Shown piece after piece: positions 46,564-55,809 of a DNA stretch of 64,000 nucleotides. The stretch spans positions 1-64,000 of the forward strand of contig CATOSZ010000005.1 in the NCBI GenBank assembly GCA_951812805.1, in the 5' to 3' direction. Under the pieces are notes generated by a model. The model had not been told where the DNA came from, made no database searches, and worked only from the letters and a program-made list of their open reading frames with translations. The translations under genes were made by a program, and so were the position numbers. Position 1 is the first letter of the stretch. Each line of letters begins with the position of its first letter. This stretch comes from an uncultured Alphaproteobacteria bacterium. Its GTDB lineage: Bacteria; Pseudomonadota; Alphaproteobacteria; GCA-2731375.

Positions 46564-47286
46564 TCACCCCGCCATGACGTCCTCGGCCCGGTCGGGATAG
46601 ATCACCGTCTCGGCCAGTCGGTACATCGCCTCGACCTCGTCCTTCGCACGATAGCGGACCGCCGTGCCTTTCGCCGCCGCCAGCTGCTCGGCCACGATGT
46701 TGCGGCGGACTTCCGAGGTGAAGGCGTTCAGCCGGTGATAGGCCTCGGAAATCGTGCGGCCCAGCGTCGTGATGCCATGGCCCAGCAGCACCAGGCAGTT
46801 GGTCTCCTGAATGAACTCGTGGACGATGCGCGTGTCGCTCTCGACGTCGACGTCGGCCGGCAGGTAGTAGGCGGGCTTGCCATGGATGAAGGGGAAGTCG
46901 AGGCTGACGACGCCGACCTCCTCGAACGCGCCCGAGGCGAAGAAGCCGATCGTGGCGTCGTCGTGCACATGGATGACCGCGTCGATGTCGGGGCGCAGGC
47001 GCAGGATCTCGCGGTTGAGATTGTGGCCGACGCTGGTCATCCGCTCGCCATGCAGGATCCGGGAACTCGGAATATCGGTGACGACGATGTTTTCGCGCCC
47101 CATCTCCTCCAGGCTGACCTCGGCATGCTTGGTATAGGCAAGGCCGTGCGCGAAGTCCGGATGGCGCGCGCGGATCGCCATGTTACCCAGCGTGTTGTGG
47201 ATATAGCCGCGCGCGGCGACCATGCCGGCGTAGCGTAGAAATTCCGCGCCGATCGCCTCCTCGAAGTCGATGTTTTCCCCGCCCAT
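46564..47286 (-). CDS. Class II aldolase/adducin-family protein
   Basis: 240 residues from ATG 47286. The class II aldolase fold is indicated by GYIHNTLGNMAIR, the zinc-ligand pair in AVIHVHDDATIGF (about 118-121), and a later LLGHGITTLGRTISEA His. Members include L-fuculose-phosphate aldolase, ribulose-phosphate epimerase and decarboxylase-like enzymes. The glutamate normally supplying acid/base in fuculose aldolase (after NLS) is not obvious, so a decarboxylase or other role is possible. It converges with the TPP gene remnant with four bases between stops. Confidence 0.85.
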   Translation of the reverse strand: MGGENIDFEEAIGAEFLRYAGMVAARGYIHNTLGNMAIRARHPDFAHGLAYTKHAEVSLEEMGRENIVVTDIPSSRILHGERMTSVGHNLNREILRLRPDIDAVIHVHDDATIGFFASGAFEEVGVVSLDFPFIHGKPAYYLPADVDVESDTRIVHEFIQETNCLVLLGHGITTLGRTISEAYHRLNAFTSEVRRNIVAEQLAAAKGTAVRYRAKDEVEAMYRLAETVIYPDRAEDVMAG

Positions 47287-47370
47287 TGCATCCCCCCGTA
47301 TTCGCAATCGCCGCGCGACGCGGCTACACTCCTCTTGTCATAAATCAAAAAGCCGACAAAGGGGGCAATC

Positions 47371-47652
47371 ATGGCTTGGATTCGGACGATCTCGTGGACC
47401 TCGAAACTCTCCTATGCGGAGTGCATGAAACACTTCCGCAAGGAACTGGTACCGGTTTTGGCCGAGAGCCCGGCGACGGCGATGCAGATGACGCAGATCG
47501 GACCGAACGCGGGCATGCTGATCCAGCACTTCGAGAACAAGCGCGCCCTCAACCAACACGACAAGGCGATGGCTGATTCCCGCAAGCAGGCCGCCAAGGA
47601 CCTGAAGATGCGCATGACCGTGCACGACGGCGAGGTGAAGTGGAGCCGTTAG
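47371..47652 (+). CDS. Small protein of unknown function
   Basis: 93 residues starting MAWIRTISWTSKLSYAECMKHFRKEL, preceded by AAAGGGGG. The order strand-helix-strand with a central QIGPNAGMLIQHFENKRALNQHDKAM could fit a dimeric alpha/beta barrel (ABM-like) fold, but no catalytic signature is seen. Monocistronic between two minus-strand genes. A small hairpin follows at 47684-47701. Confidence 0.7.
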   Translation: MAWIRTISWTSKLSYAECMKHFRKELVPVLAESPATAMQMTQIGPNAGMLIQHFENKRALNQHDKAMADSRKQAAKDLKMRMTVHDGEVKWSR

Positions 47653-47683
47653 ACGCCCGCTTCATGATTCGAACGCAGGGCGC

Positions 47684-47701
47684 CGATGCTAGCCCGCATC
47701 G
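47684..47701 (+). terminator. Weak hairpin after small gene
   Basis: CGATGC-N6-GCATCG, a 6-bp stem followed by ATAAAGG without a T-run. It lies 31 bases after the small + strand gene and 12 bases before the convergent kinase stop; a bidirectional terminator is possible but weak. Confidence 0.35.
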
Positions 47702-47713
47702 ATAAAGGCACAC

Positions 47714-48667
47714 CTACGTCAGATGCCTGGCGAGCAGGCCTTCCAGTCGGGCGACGTCGACGGAATCGACGGCTGCAGCCTCCGCACGGTTGAAGCGATG
47801 CCCGAACTCCGAAAGGAAGGTGAGGGCAAAGAGCGCGGTGTAGACGTCGAGCACGCGATCCGCATCGCGATCGCGACTGTAGGCCTGGCGCCAACACTCG
47901 GCATAGAAGGGCGCGTGGCCGTGCGCCAGCAGGGCCATTCGAATGAGGCCGACCAGAAACAGCGGATCGCCAAAACAAAGATCGTCCACATCGACGATGC
48001 CGCTCAGCCGGCCGCCTTCGACGATCACGTTCTTTGTGGTGATGTCGTGCAGGAATGGAGTCGCGGGCACGTCGGCACAGTAATCGCCGATATCCAGGAG
48101 CGCCGTCTCGACCCGGTCCGCCAGTCGCTCACAGACGATGCCGGCCGCGCGAAGGCGCCGGCGGCTTCGGGCTACCTGCCCGGTCAGGACGCCTGCCCAA
48201 CTTTCGTGCGGAAACGGTCCGTCACGGTGAGGCGTAAAGCCAAAGCCTTTCCCCGGCGGCAGTGAGGTAACGATCTCCTGCACCCGGGCCAGTTCGCCGG
48301 CGAGCCGGGACAGCTCGTCTTCACTGAGATCGCCGACGACCTGGCCGAGGTCACGCCCCGGCAACCGCTCCAAGATCATGAAGGGAAAGGGATGGCGCGA
48401 CATCCCATCGTCGGCATGCAGTACCTCGGGCAGCGGCACGCCCATCGGCCGCAGCAGCTGCGACCAATAGAGGGCATCCCGCAGGATTTCGACCTGCGAA
48501 CCGCGCGATGCACGAACAACCACAGCCCGATCGTCGGACGATACCGCCTCGTAGACAAAATGACTTGTGCCGGTCGGAAACCGCGTCACACGGAGCGGTC
48601 CGGAAAGCACCTCGGCCGCCATAGCCGCGGCGAGAACCTCATTCGGTTCCTCGGGCACGGCGCGCAC
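47714..48667 (-). CDS. APH/choline kinase-like phosphotransferase
   Basis: 317 residues from GTG 48667. It follows the aminoglycoside-phosphotransferase fold: FPTGTSHFVYEAV in the glycine-rich loop, VVRASRG with the ATP-binding residue, FMILERLPG hinge, catalytic FLHDITTKNVIV (HD…N) near residue 206 and the metal-binding IVDVDDLCFGDP. Such kinases phosphorylate small hydroxyl compounds (aminoglycosides, choline, homoserine, macrolides); the substrate cannot be told. It lies 21 bases after mcmA-type gene and may be co-transcribed with it. Confidence 0.85.
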   Translation of the reverse strand: MRAVPEEPNEVLAAAMAAEVLSGPLRVTRFPTGTSHFVYEAVSSDDRAVVVRASRGSQVEILRDALYWSQLLRPMGVPLPEVLHADDGMSRHPFPFMILERLPGRDLGQVVGDLSEDELSRLAGELARVQEIVTSLPPGKGFGFTPHRDGPFPHESWAGVLTGQVARSRRRLRAAGIVCERLADRVETALLDIGDYCADVPATPFLHDITTKNVIVEGGRLSGIVDVDDLCFGDPLFLVGLIRMALLAHGHAPFYAECWRQAYSRDRDADRVLDVYTALFALTFLSEFGHRFNRAEAAAVDSVDVARLEGLLARHLT

Positions 48668-48688
48668 CTCCCCCGCCCCACACCGTCG

Positions 48689-50833
48689 TCAGGCGGCTTG
48701 GCGCTCCTTCGCCAGCAAGGTCAGGATCTCGCGTGCCGCCTCGGGGATGTTGGTGCCGGGGCCGTAGACGGCGGAGACGCCGGCCTGGTGCAGGAAGTCG
48801 TAGTCCTTGGCCGGGATGACGCCGCCGCAGACCACCAGGATCTCGCCGGCGCCGGCGGTGCGGAGGGCCTCGATCAGTTCCGGCACCAGGGTCTTGTGGC
48901 CCGCGGCCTGGGTCGAGACGCCGACCACGTGCACGTCACTGTCGATCGCGTCGGCGGCGACCTCGGCCGGCGTCTGGAACAGCGGCCCGACGTCGACGTC
49001 GAAGCCGATGTCGGCGAAGGCGGTGGCGATCACCTTGGCGCCCCGGTCGTGCCCGTCCTGGCCGAGCTTGGCGACCAGCAGGCGCGGGCGCCGGCCTTCC
49101 CGTTCGGCGAAGGCCGCGATCTCGGCAACCGCGGCCTCGAAACCGGCATCGCCCTCGTAGGCCTTGCCGTAGACGCCGGAGATCGAGCGGATCTCCGCCC
49201 GGTAACGATCGAAGACGTCCTCCATGGCCAGGCTCATCTCGCCGACCGTGGCCCGGGCGCGTGCCGCCTCGACGCAGGCGGCCAGCAGGTTCGCGTCACC
49301 CGCCGCCCGGTCGCGGAGCGCGTTCAGCGCGTTTGCCACCGCCGTCTCGTCCCGGCCGGCGCGGATCGTCGCCAGGCGGGCGACCTGCGCCTGGCGCACT
49401 TCGGTGTTGTCGATCTCGCGGACGTCGATCTCCTCTTCCCGCTCCGCGCGGTACTTGTTGACGCCGACGATCACCTCTTCGCCCCGGTCGATGCGGGCCT
49501 GGCGACGGGCGGCGGCCTCCTCGATGCGGAGCTTCGGCATCCCAGCCTCGACAGCGCGGGTCATGCCGCCCATCGCCTCGACCTCCTCGATCAACTCCCA
49601 GGCGTGGCGGGCCAGCGACTGGGTCAGCGCCTCCACGTAATAGCTGCCGCCCAGGGGATCGACGACGCGGGTGACACCGGTTTCCTCCGCCAGGATCAGC
49701 TGGGTATTGCGCGCCACCGACGCGGCGAAATCCGAGGGCAGCGCGATCGCCTCGTCGAAGGAATTGGTGTGCAGGCTCTGGGTGCCGCCCAGCACGGCGG
49801 CCATCGCCTCGTAGGCGGTGCGGACGATGTTGTTGTGCGGCGATTGCTCGGTCAGGCTGACGCCGCTGGTCTGGCAGTGGGTGCGCAGCATCAGGCTGCG
49901 CGGGTTCTGCGGCTCGAACCCGCCGACGATGCGGGCCCACAGCATGCGGGCGGCCCGCAGTTTGGCGATCTCCATGAAGAAGTTCATGCCGATGCCGAAG
50001 AAGAACGACAGCCGGCCGGCGAAGGCGTCGATCGCCAGGCCCCTGTCGGTCGCAACGCGGACATACTCCAGCCCGTCGGCGAGCGTGAAGGCCAGCTCCT
50101 GCACCGCCGTGCCGCCGGCCTCCTGCATGTGGTAGCCGGAGATCGAGATCGAGTTGAAGCGCGGCATCTCCGCCGCGGTGTAGTCGATGACGTCGGCGAC
50201 GATGCGCATCGAGGGGGCCGGCGGATAGATGTACGTATTGCGGACCATGAACTCCTTCAGGATGTCGTTCTGGATGGTCCCGGACAGCTTCTCGCGCGGC
50301 GTCCCCTGCTCCTCGCCCGCAACGATGAAGGTGGCGAGCGTCGGCAACACCGCCCCGTTCATGGTCATCGAAACGCTCATCTGGTCGAGCGGGATCTGGT
50401 CGAACAGGATCTTCATGTCCTCGACCGAGTCGATCGCCACGCCCGCCTTGCCGACATCGCCGACGACGCGGTCGTGATCCGAGTCGTAGCCCCGGTGCGT
50501 CGCCAGGTCGAAGGCGACGGAAAGCCCGGTCTGCCCGCCGGCGATGCCGCGACGATAGAAGGCGTTCGATTCCTCCGCCGTGGAGAAGCCGGCGTATTGC
50601 CGGATCGTCCAGGGCCGGTTGGTATACATCGTCGCGCGCACGCCCCGCGTGAAGGGCGCCTGGCCCGGCAGGGTGTCGGTTTCCGCCAACGCCTCCAGAT
50701 CCGCCGCGGTATAGAGCGGCTTGATGGCGATACCCTCCGGCGTCGCCCAATCGAGATCGAGGCTATCGCGACGCAACTCCTTGGCCGCCATCCGGGCCCA
50801 GGCGTCGAGACGGCTCTCAGCGTCATTACTCAT
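48689..50833 (-). CDS. Methylmalonyl-CoA mutase, large subunit type
   Basis: 714 residues, near the standard size. The TIM-barrel substrate domain has [32 protein letters not shown] and [14 protein letters not shown]; the C-terminal B12 domain has the base-off cobalamin motif DGHDRG with His595 and [12 protein letters not shown]. It isomerises (R)-methylmalonyl-CoA to succinyl-CoA, linking propionyl-CoA, odd-chain and branched-chain degradation to the TCA cycle. ATG 50833 gives the conserved N-terminus; a GTG further upstream is less likely. No small subunit gene or B12 riboswitch adjoins. Confidence 0.95.
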   Translation of the reverse strand: MSNDAESRLDAWARMAAKELRRDSLDLDWATPEGIAIKPLYTAADLEALAETDTLPGQAPFTRGVRATMYTNRPWTIRQYAGFSTAEESNAFYRRGIAGGQTGLSVAFDLATHRGYDSDHDRVVGDVGKAGVAIDSVEDMKILFDQIPLDQMSVSMTMNGAVLPTLATFIVAGEEQGTPREKLSGTIQNDILKEFMVRNTYIYPPAPSMRIVADVIDYTAAEMPRFNSISISGYHMQEAGGTAVQELAFTLADGLEYVRVATDRGLAIDAFAGRLSFFFGIGMNFFMEIAKLRAARMLWARIVGGFEPQNPRSLMLRTHCQTSGVSLTEQSPHNNIVRTAYEAMAAVLGGTQSLHTNSFDEAIALPSDFAASVARNTQLILAEETGVTRVVDPLGGSYYVEALTQSLARHAWELIEEVEAMGGMTRAVEAGMPKLRIEEAAARRQARIDRGEEVIVGVNKYRAEREEEIDVREIDNTEVRQAQVARLATIRAGRDETAVANALNALRDRAAGDANLLAACVEAARARATVGEMSLAMEDVFDRYRAEIRSISGVYGKAYEGDAGFEAAVAEIAAFAEREGRRPRLLVAKLGQDGHDRGAKVIATAFADIGFDVDVGPLFQTPAEVAADAIDSDVHVVGVSTQAAGHKTLVPELIEALRTAGAGEILVVCGGVIPAKDYDFLHQAGVSAVYGPGTNIPEAAREILTLLAKERQAA

Positions 50834-50885
50834 GACTTCGTCCTCCACGGTCGTCGCGGCACTATAGCCTATCCCGAGGGACAAC

Positions 50886-52235
50886 TCAGGCGTTCGGCTG
50901 GGCGAAGGCCGCTTCCATTTCGCGGCGCACGCCGAGGGCCGGGTCGCTCTCGTCCAGCGTGACGTCGGCCCAGGTCAGCAGTTCGCCCGCCTTGATATCG
51001 CGGGTGAGCGGGCCGTCGCTCGCCAGGCCCAGCGGCAGGCCGCCGAGCGCGAGCGAGGTCGAGGCCGCGACCTGCTTGCCCCAGACCAGGTAACCGCCCT
51101 CCCCGTCCAGTACCTCGCCCGCCTTCAGGTCGCGTTTGGCGCAGGCGACGACGTCGGAGCGGAACGCCGTCGGCGCCCCCGTCGGCTCACCGCGCAACGC
51201 CACGCTCGCGACCGTCACGCCGAGTTCGTGGCCGATCATGTGCGTCGGCCGGTATAGCGCGAAATGCTCGTAGCTCTCGTCGGGCAGGAAGCCGTACTGC
51301 CGGTTGCATTCCACCACATAGTCATGGCCCGCCGCGACGACGACGAAGGTGCCCATGCGGATGTGATGTTCGATCTCGTTCATTTCCGCATCGAGGGAGG
51401 AGACGACCTCGGTCGTGCCCGTGTGGCTGAGGCGCCCGCCGGCCGCTGCCGGCTTGCAGATCGAGGCGAGCTCGTAGCAGGACGCGGTCGGAAAGCCGAG
51501 GCCGCCGGCTTGCGGTGTCAGGCCGGTGGCGTTGCAGACCGCCGTCATCTCGATGCCGGATTTCGAGCCGTCGTGAAAGCTGTTGAACATCTTCGGGTTC
51601 AGGCCGCCGGCCTCGGCCTGTTCGGCGGTGATGTAGAAATGATCCCACACCGTCTCCGGCGTCGAGGCATGGAAGCTCGGATGCCAGGCGGTGCCCTTGC
51701 CGGCGGAGACGACCTCGAAGCCGCAGGTCCGCGCCCAGTCGACCTGCTCGCAGATCAGCGCCGGCTGATCGCCGTAGGCGAGCGAGTAGACGACGCCCGC
51801 CTCCGCCGCCTTGCGGGCCAGCAACGGCCCCGCGACCACGTCGGCCTCGACGTTGACCATGACGATGTGCCGGCCGGCGGAAATCGTCGCCAAGGCATGG
51901 CGAATGCCGACCCGGGGATCGCCCGTCGCCTCGATCACCAGGTCGATCTCACCGGCCGCGATGAGGGCCGCGGCATCCTCCAGCAGGTAGGTCGCCCCGC
52001 TCGCCACCGCGCCGTCGAAGGACGTGGCGGCATAAGCCGCCTCGTCCCAGCCGGTGACCCGACAGGCGTGGCGGGCCCGCTCGACATCGAGGTCCGCGAT
52101 CGCCACGACATGGATCCCGGCGGTGCGCCGGGCTTGCGAGAGGAACATGGCGCCGAACTTGCCGGCGCCGATCAGGCCGACACGCACCGGGCGTCCGGCC
52201 TCCGCACGGGCGGCCAGGAGGGAATGGAGGTTCAT
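50886..52235 (-). CDS. NAD(P)-binding oxidoreductase with C-terminal SAF domain
   Basis: 449 residues. The N-terminal Rossmann fold ([32 protein letters not shown]) resembles homoserine dehydrogenase-like proteins, and the last 90 residues form an SAF domain ([17 protein letters not shown]…). Such proteins are frequently misannotated as FlgA-like because of the SAF domain. The middle region [13 protein letters not shown] and SAGKGTAW is conserved in the group. It is 12 bases upstream of methylmalonyl-CoA mutase side and 12 bases after the dioxygenase, hence part of one catabolic unit. Likely oxidises a hydroxy or sugar acid. Confidence 0.75.
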   Translation of the reverse strand: MNLHSLLAARAEAGRPVRVGLIGAGKFGAMFLSQARRTAGIHVVAIADLDVERARHACRVTGWDEAAYAATSFDGAVASGATYLLEDAAALIAAGEIDLVIEATGDPRVGIRHALATISAGRHIVMVNVEADVVAGPLLARKAAEAGVVYSLAYGDQPALICEQVDWARTCGFEVVSAGKGTAWHPSFHASTPETVWDHFYITAEQAEAGGLNPKMFNSFHDGSKSGIEMTAVCNATGLTPQAGGLGFPTASCYELASICKPAAAGGRLSHTGTTEVVSSLDAEMNEIEHHIRMGTFVVVAAGHDYVVECNRQYGFLPDESYEHFALYRPTHMIGHELGVTVASVALRGEPTGAPTAFRSDVVACAKRDLKAGEVLDGEGGYLVWGKQVAASTSLALGGLPLGLASDGPLTRDIKAGELLTWADVTLDESDPALGVRREMEAAFAQPNA

Positions 52236-52247
52236 CGGCGGTTGTCC

Positions 52248-53033
52248 TCAGGCGGCGTCCTGGGCGAGCAGGCAATCATCGGCCAGCGGTCGGATCGGCG
52301 TGAAATCGCGATGCGCAATCCACTCGGCCCGTTTGTACTGCTGGATCGCGTTGTCGACCCGGTTGGCACTGACATAGACGATGGTCCGGCCCCAGGGCGT
52401 CATGTTCGGGGGCGAGCCGTGCACCAGATTGCCATGGAAGAAGATGCCGCCGCCGGGCGCACCCTTCGGCGCGACGATCCCGTGCTGGTCGACCAGCCGG
52501 GTCATGGTGGCATTGTCGATGGTCCACAATGGGTAGCTGGTCGTCGCGGTGTCGTGGCCCGCCTCGATCACGCCGCCCTTGTGGCTGCCGGGAATGAAAT
52601 AGAGCGGGCCGTTATACTCGTTCACCTCGTCCAGGAAGATCGCCAGGTTCATCGCCCGGGGCTCCGGCATCCGGTCGTCGCGCGACCAGACGCCATAGTC
52701 CTGGTGCCATTGCCAGACGTCACCGTCGAAGGCGGCCTTGGCGTTGACCTTGAACTGGTGGATGTAGACCTCGCCGCCGAGCAGCGACATCGCCGGCTCG
52801 ACCAGGCGGGGATGGCGGGCGACCTTCTCGAAGACGTCGGAGAAGCGGTGCGCGGCGAACACCGTGCGCACGGTCTTGCCGTCGCTCTCGCGCACGATCT
52901 CCTCGCGCTCCTGGTCATAGAGGCGGCCTGCCTCCTCGCGCAGGACGGCCACTTCCGCCGGGCTGAACAGCTCGGGGAAAAACAGATAGCCCTCATCGTC
53001 GAACTGCCGCCTTTCGGCCTCGCTCAGCTGCAT
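52248..53033 (-). CDS. EctD-like Fe(II)/2-oxoglutarate dioxygenase
   Basis: 261 residues. The core has His110 and Asp112 (WQWHQDYGVW) and His205 (GNLVHGSPPN) as iron ligands and Arg216 as the likely 2-oxoglutarate anchor. The segment after the iron site resembles the ectoine hydroxylase/prolyl hydroxylase branch (WHxD…W…MPEPRAMN…FIPGSH). No ectoine biosynthesis genes are present here, so a related osmolyte or amino-acid derivative is more likely. The following gene (hydroxyacid dehydrogenase) and amidohydrolase suggest that the hydroxylated product is catabolised. Confidence 0.85.
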   Translation of the reverse strand: MQLSEAERRQFDDEGYLFFPELFSPAEVAVLREEAGRLYDQEREEIVRESDGKTVRTVFAAHRFSDVFEKVARHPRLVEPAMSLLGGEVYIHQFKVNAKAAFDGDVWQWHQDYGVWSRDDRMPEPRAMNLAIFLDEVNEYNGPLYFIPGSHKGGVIEAGHDTATTSYPLWTIDNATMTRLVDQHGIVAPKGAPGGGIFFHGNLVHGSPPNMTPWGRTIVYVSANRVDNAIQQYKRAEWIAHRDFTPIRPLADDCLLAQDAA

Positions 53034-53090
53034 CTTCGTCTCCCTCGCAGGCGTCTTCCCGTTTCTAGCACGGGCCCGCCGCGCCGTGCA

Positions 53091-54035
53091 TCAGGCTTGC
53101 GGCGGTACCGGGGTCCACACCGGCTTGCCGGCGAAATGCGCCTGCAGATTGTCGTAGACCAGGTCCGCCATGGCGCGCCGCGTTTCGCGGGTCGACGAGG
53201 CGATGTGCGGCGTCAGCACGACGTTCTCCATGGCCATCAGTTCGTCGGGCACCGCCGGCTCGCCGTCGAAGACGTCGAGGGCGGCGCCGGCGATGGTACC
53301 GGCCTGCAAGGCGGCGACGAGGGCCGGCTGGTCGATGATGGTGCCGCGCGCCGTGTTGATCAAAAAGCCATCGGGGCCGAGCGCCGCCAGCACCTCGGCG
53401 CCGACCAGGCCGCGCGTCGCCTCGCCCCCCTCGCAGGCGACGAGCAGGATATCGCTCGCCGCGGCCAGTTCGACCAGCGTCGGATAGGCCAGGTAGGGCA
53501 GATCGCCCATCGGCTTGATATCGTGATAGCCGACATGCAGGCCGAAAGGCTGCGCACGACGCGCCACCGCGCCGCCAATACGCCCGAGGCCGAGGATGCC
53601 GAGCCGCTTGCCCTTCACCGTGGTACCGAGGTCCATGCGCCCGGCCAGCCACTTGCCCTCGCGCAGGAAGCGCTCACTCTCGCCGATGCGGCGCGGCGCC
53701 ATCAGAATGAAGATCATCGCCAGGTCCGCGACGTCCGCGGTCAGCACGTCGGGGGTATGGGTGACGATGACGCCCTGGCCCTGCGCCGCCAGGACATCGG
53801 TCGCATCGAAGCCAACCGAGCAATGGGCGATGATCTCCAGATTCTCCAAGCGGTGGATCAGATTGGCGTTCGGACCCTTCATGCCGCCGGCCAGCACGCC
53901 GCGCACCCGCGGCCCGACCTCGTCGATGAGCGCATCCGGGTCGGCCGGGTTGGTGAAATCGTGGATCGTGTACTCTTTCGCCAACCGCTCCATCAGGTAG
54001 GGCGGCAGGGTGGCGACCTGCAACAACTCGATCAT
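53091..54035 (-). CDS. D-isomer-specific 2-hydroxyacid dehydrogenase
   Basis: 314 residues with the NAD site GILGLGRIGGAVARRAQPFG (about 147-166), the catalytic Arg in NTARGTIID, Glu in DVFDGEP and His in LTPHIASST. NAD versus NADP cannot be settled, although YHDIKP after the second strand suggests NAD preference. It reduces or oxidises glyoxylate, hydroxypyruvate or related 2-oxo acids. The start overlaps the aminoacylase stop (ATGA). Confidence 0.9.
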   Translation of the reverse strand: MIELLQVATLPPYLMERLAKEYTIHDFTNPADPDALIDEVGPRVRGVLAGGMKGPNANLIHRLENLEIIAHCSVGFDATDVLAAQGQGVIVTHTPDVLTADVADLAMIFILMAPRRIGESERFLREGKWLAGRMDLGTTVKGKRLGILGLGRIGGAVARRAQPFGLHVGYHDIKPMGDLPYLAYPTLVELAAASDILLVACEGGEATRGLVGAEVLAALGPDGFLINTARGTIIDQPALVAALQAGTIAGAALDVFDGEPAVPDELMAMENVVLTPHIASSTRETRRAMADLVYDNLQAHFAGKPVWTPVPPQA

Positions 54036-55741
54036 GTCTTGGCTCCCCGCACCAGGCGGCCCGGCAGGGCGCCCGTCGCCTCGCCGTGGCGGTAGACCAC
54101 CTCGCCGGCGACGATGGTGGCGTCGTAGCCGACGGTCCGCTGGACCATGCGCTTGCCGCCGGCCGGCAGGTCGTAGATCACTTCCGGCGCATGCACTTGC
54201 AAACGGTCGTAGTCGATGACGTTGAGATCCGCCTTGCGGCCGACGGCGATTATCCCGCGGTCATGCAGGCCGATCGCATGGGCGTTGTCCGCCGAAAGCC
54301 GCCGGACCGCCCAGACGAGCGGCAGCCGCTCCCCCCGCGTGCGGTCGCGGGTCCAATGGGTCAGCAGGTAGGTGATGGCGCTGGCATCGGTCAGCACGCC
54401 GACATGGGCCCCGCCATCGCCCAGCCCGACGAGGGAGTTGGGATGGCGCATCATGTCCTTCACCGTCTCCAGGTCGCCATGGGCGTAGTTGGAGAGCGGG
54501 CGATAGAGGATGTTCCGCCCTTCGTTCTCCATCAGCAGGTCGTAGCCGACCTCCTCCGGCGTGCGGCCCTCGCGCGCGGCAATCGCGGCGATCGAGCGAT
54601 CCGCGCTCGGCTCGTAGTCCGGCGGGTCGCCTAAGGGGAAGATCCGTTCCCAGGTGAGGACGCGGGTCCGCATCAGATGCTCGCCCTGCGGCTCCGACAG
54701 CATACGCGCCCGGAAGGCCGGATCGCTGAGGCGGGCGAGCTTGCCCGCATGCGGCAGGTCCTTGATCTCAGCCCAGGCCGCGCAGGCCATGAAGGGGTTG
54801 AGCGAAATTTCGAAGCCGAGCATGACGCCGGTCGGCCGGGTCAGCACCTGGCCGAAGATCGCCGCACCGTCGGCGTTCGCCTCGGCGATGTCGGCCATGG
54901 TCTCACGCCAGAGTTCGGGCCGCTTGTCGCGCTGCAGGACGGTGATGGTCATCGGCCGGCCGGCGGTGTGCACCAGGCGGCGCAGCATCGCCATTTCCTC
55001 GGCCGGGTCGTCGAAGTCGGAAATCACCTGCAGCCAGCCCTGCCCGGTCTCGCCGACCGCGGCCGCGATCTCGTGCAGTTCCGCCTCCGCCGCGCCGAGC
55101 GTCGGCGTGTTCTCGCCGGCGACGGTGCGATGGTTGATGGTCCGGCTGGTCGAAAAGCCGAGCGCGCCGGCCCGGATGCCGTCCGCCGCGAGGCGCGCCA
55201 TCGCCGCCCGGTCCGCCGCCGTCGCATCCTCGCGGGCGACGCCGCGGTCCCCCATGACATAGACGCGGAGTGCGGCGTGCGGCACCTGGGTGGCCACGTC
55301 GAGATCGAAGGGCTTGCCGTCGAGGGCGTCGAGATAGTCGGCGAAGCTTTCCCAGTTCCACGGCAGGCCGGCGGCCAGCACCGGCTCCGGGATGTCCTCG
55401 ACGCCCTCCATCAGCTCCACCAGCTTGTCGCGCTGATGCGGCCGACAGGGCGCGAAGCCGACACCGCAGTTGCCGATCATCACCGTGGTCACACCATTCC
55501 AGGAGGATGGATTGATCCGGTTCGACCAGGTCACCTGGGCGTCGTAGTGCGTGTGCACATCGACGAAGCCCGGCGTGACGATCCGCCCTTTGGCCTCGAC
55601 CTCCTCCGCCCCCTTGGGCAGATCCGGGCCGATGGCGGAAATCCTGCCGCCGGAAACCGCGATGTCGGCATCGATCGGCGCGCCGCCGGTGCCGTCATAA
55701 AGGGTGCCGCCACGAATGACGAGATCGGGGGTGTCGGTCAT
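54032..55741 (-). CDS. N-acyl-D-amino-acid deacylase-type amidohydrolase
   Basis: 569 residues. Opening LVIRGGTLYDGTGGAPI and the metal motif VDVHTHYDAQVTW identify the D-aminoacylase branch; GNCGVGFAPC carries the Cys ligand typical of these enzymes, GDGGAH near residue 440 the late Asp site. Such enzymes hydrolyse N-acyl-D-amino acids to D-amino acids, though many members act on other amides. First gene of the leftward unit with dehydrogenase, dioxygenase and SAF oxidoreductase. Confidence 0.88.
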   Translation of the reverse strand: MTDTPDLVIRGGTLYDGTGGAPIDADIAVSGGRISAIGPDLPKGAEEVEAKGRIVTPGFVDVHTHYDAQVTWSNRINPSSWNGVTTVMIGNCGVGFAPCRPHQRDKLVELMEGVEDIPEPVLAAGLPWNWESFADYLDALDGKPFDLDVATQVPHAALRVYVMGDRGVAREDATAADRAAMARLAADGIRAGALGFSTSRTINHRTVAGENTPTLGAAEAELHEIAAAVGETGQGWLQVISDFDDPAEEMAMLRRLVHTAGRPMTITVLQRDKRPELWRETMADIAEANADGAAIFGQVLTRPTGVMLGFEISLNPFMACAAWAEIKDLPHAGKLARLSDPAFRARMLSEPQGEHLMRTRVLTWERIFPLGDPPDYEPSADRSIAAIAAREGRTPEEVGYDLLMENEGRNILYRPLSNYAHGDLETVKDMMRHPNSLVGLGDGGAHVGVLTDASAITYLLTHWTRDRTRGERLPLVWAVRRLSADNAHAIGLHDRGIIAVGRKADLNVIDYDRLQVHAPEVIYDLPAGGKRMVQRTVGYDATIVAGEVVYRHGEATGALPGRLVRGAKT

Positions 55742-55809
55742 GTCTCTATACTCATCGTTGCCTCGGGCAGCGCCAGTCTGGCCCAGGACGTGAATCGCGA
55801 CAAGCCGGC

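Noticed and set aside
50834-50885. Cobalamin riboswitch before methylmalonyl-CoA mutase
   Set aside because: Only 52 bases separate the genes, and no B12-box-like motif is visible.
51264-54095. 943-codon plus-strand frame
   Set aside because: Opposite four recognisable enzymes on the minus strand; no family motif in its translation.
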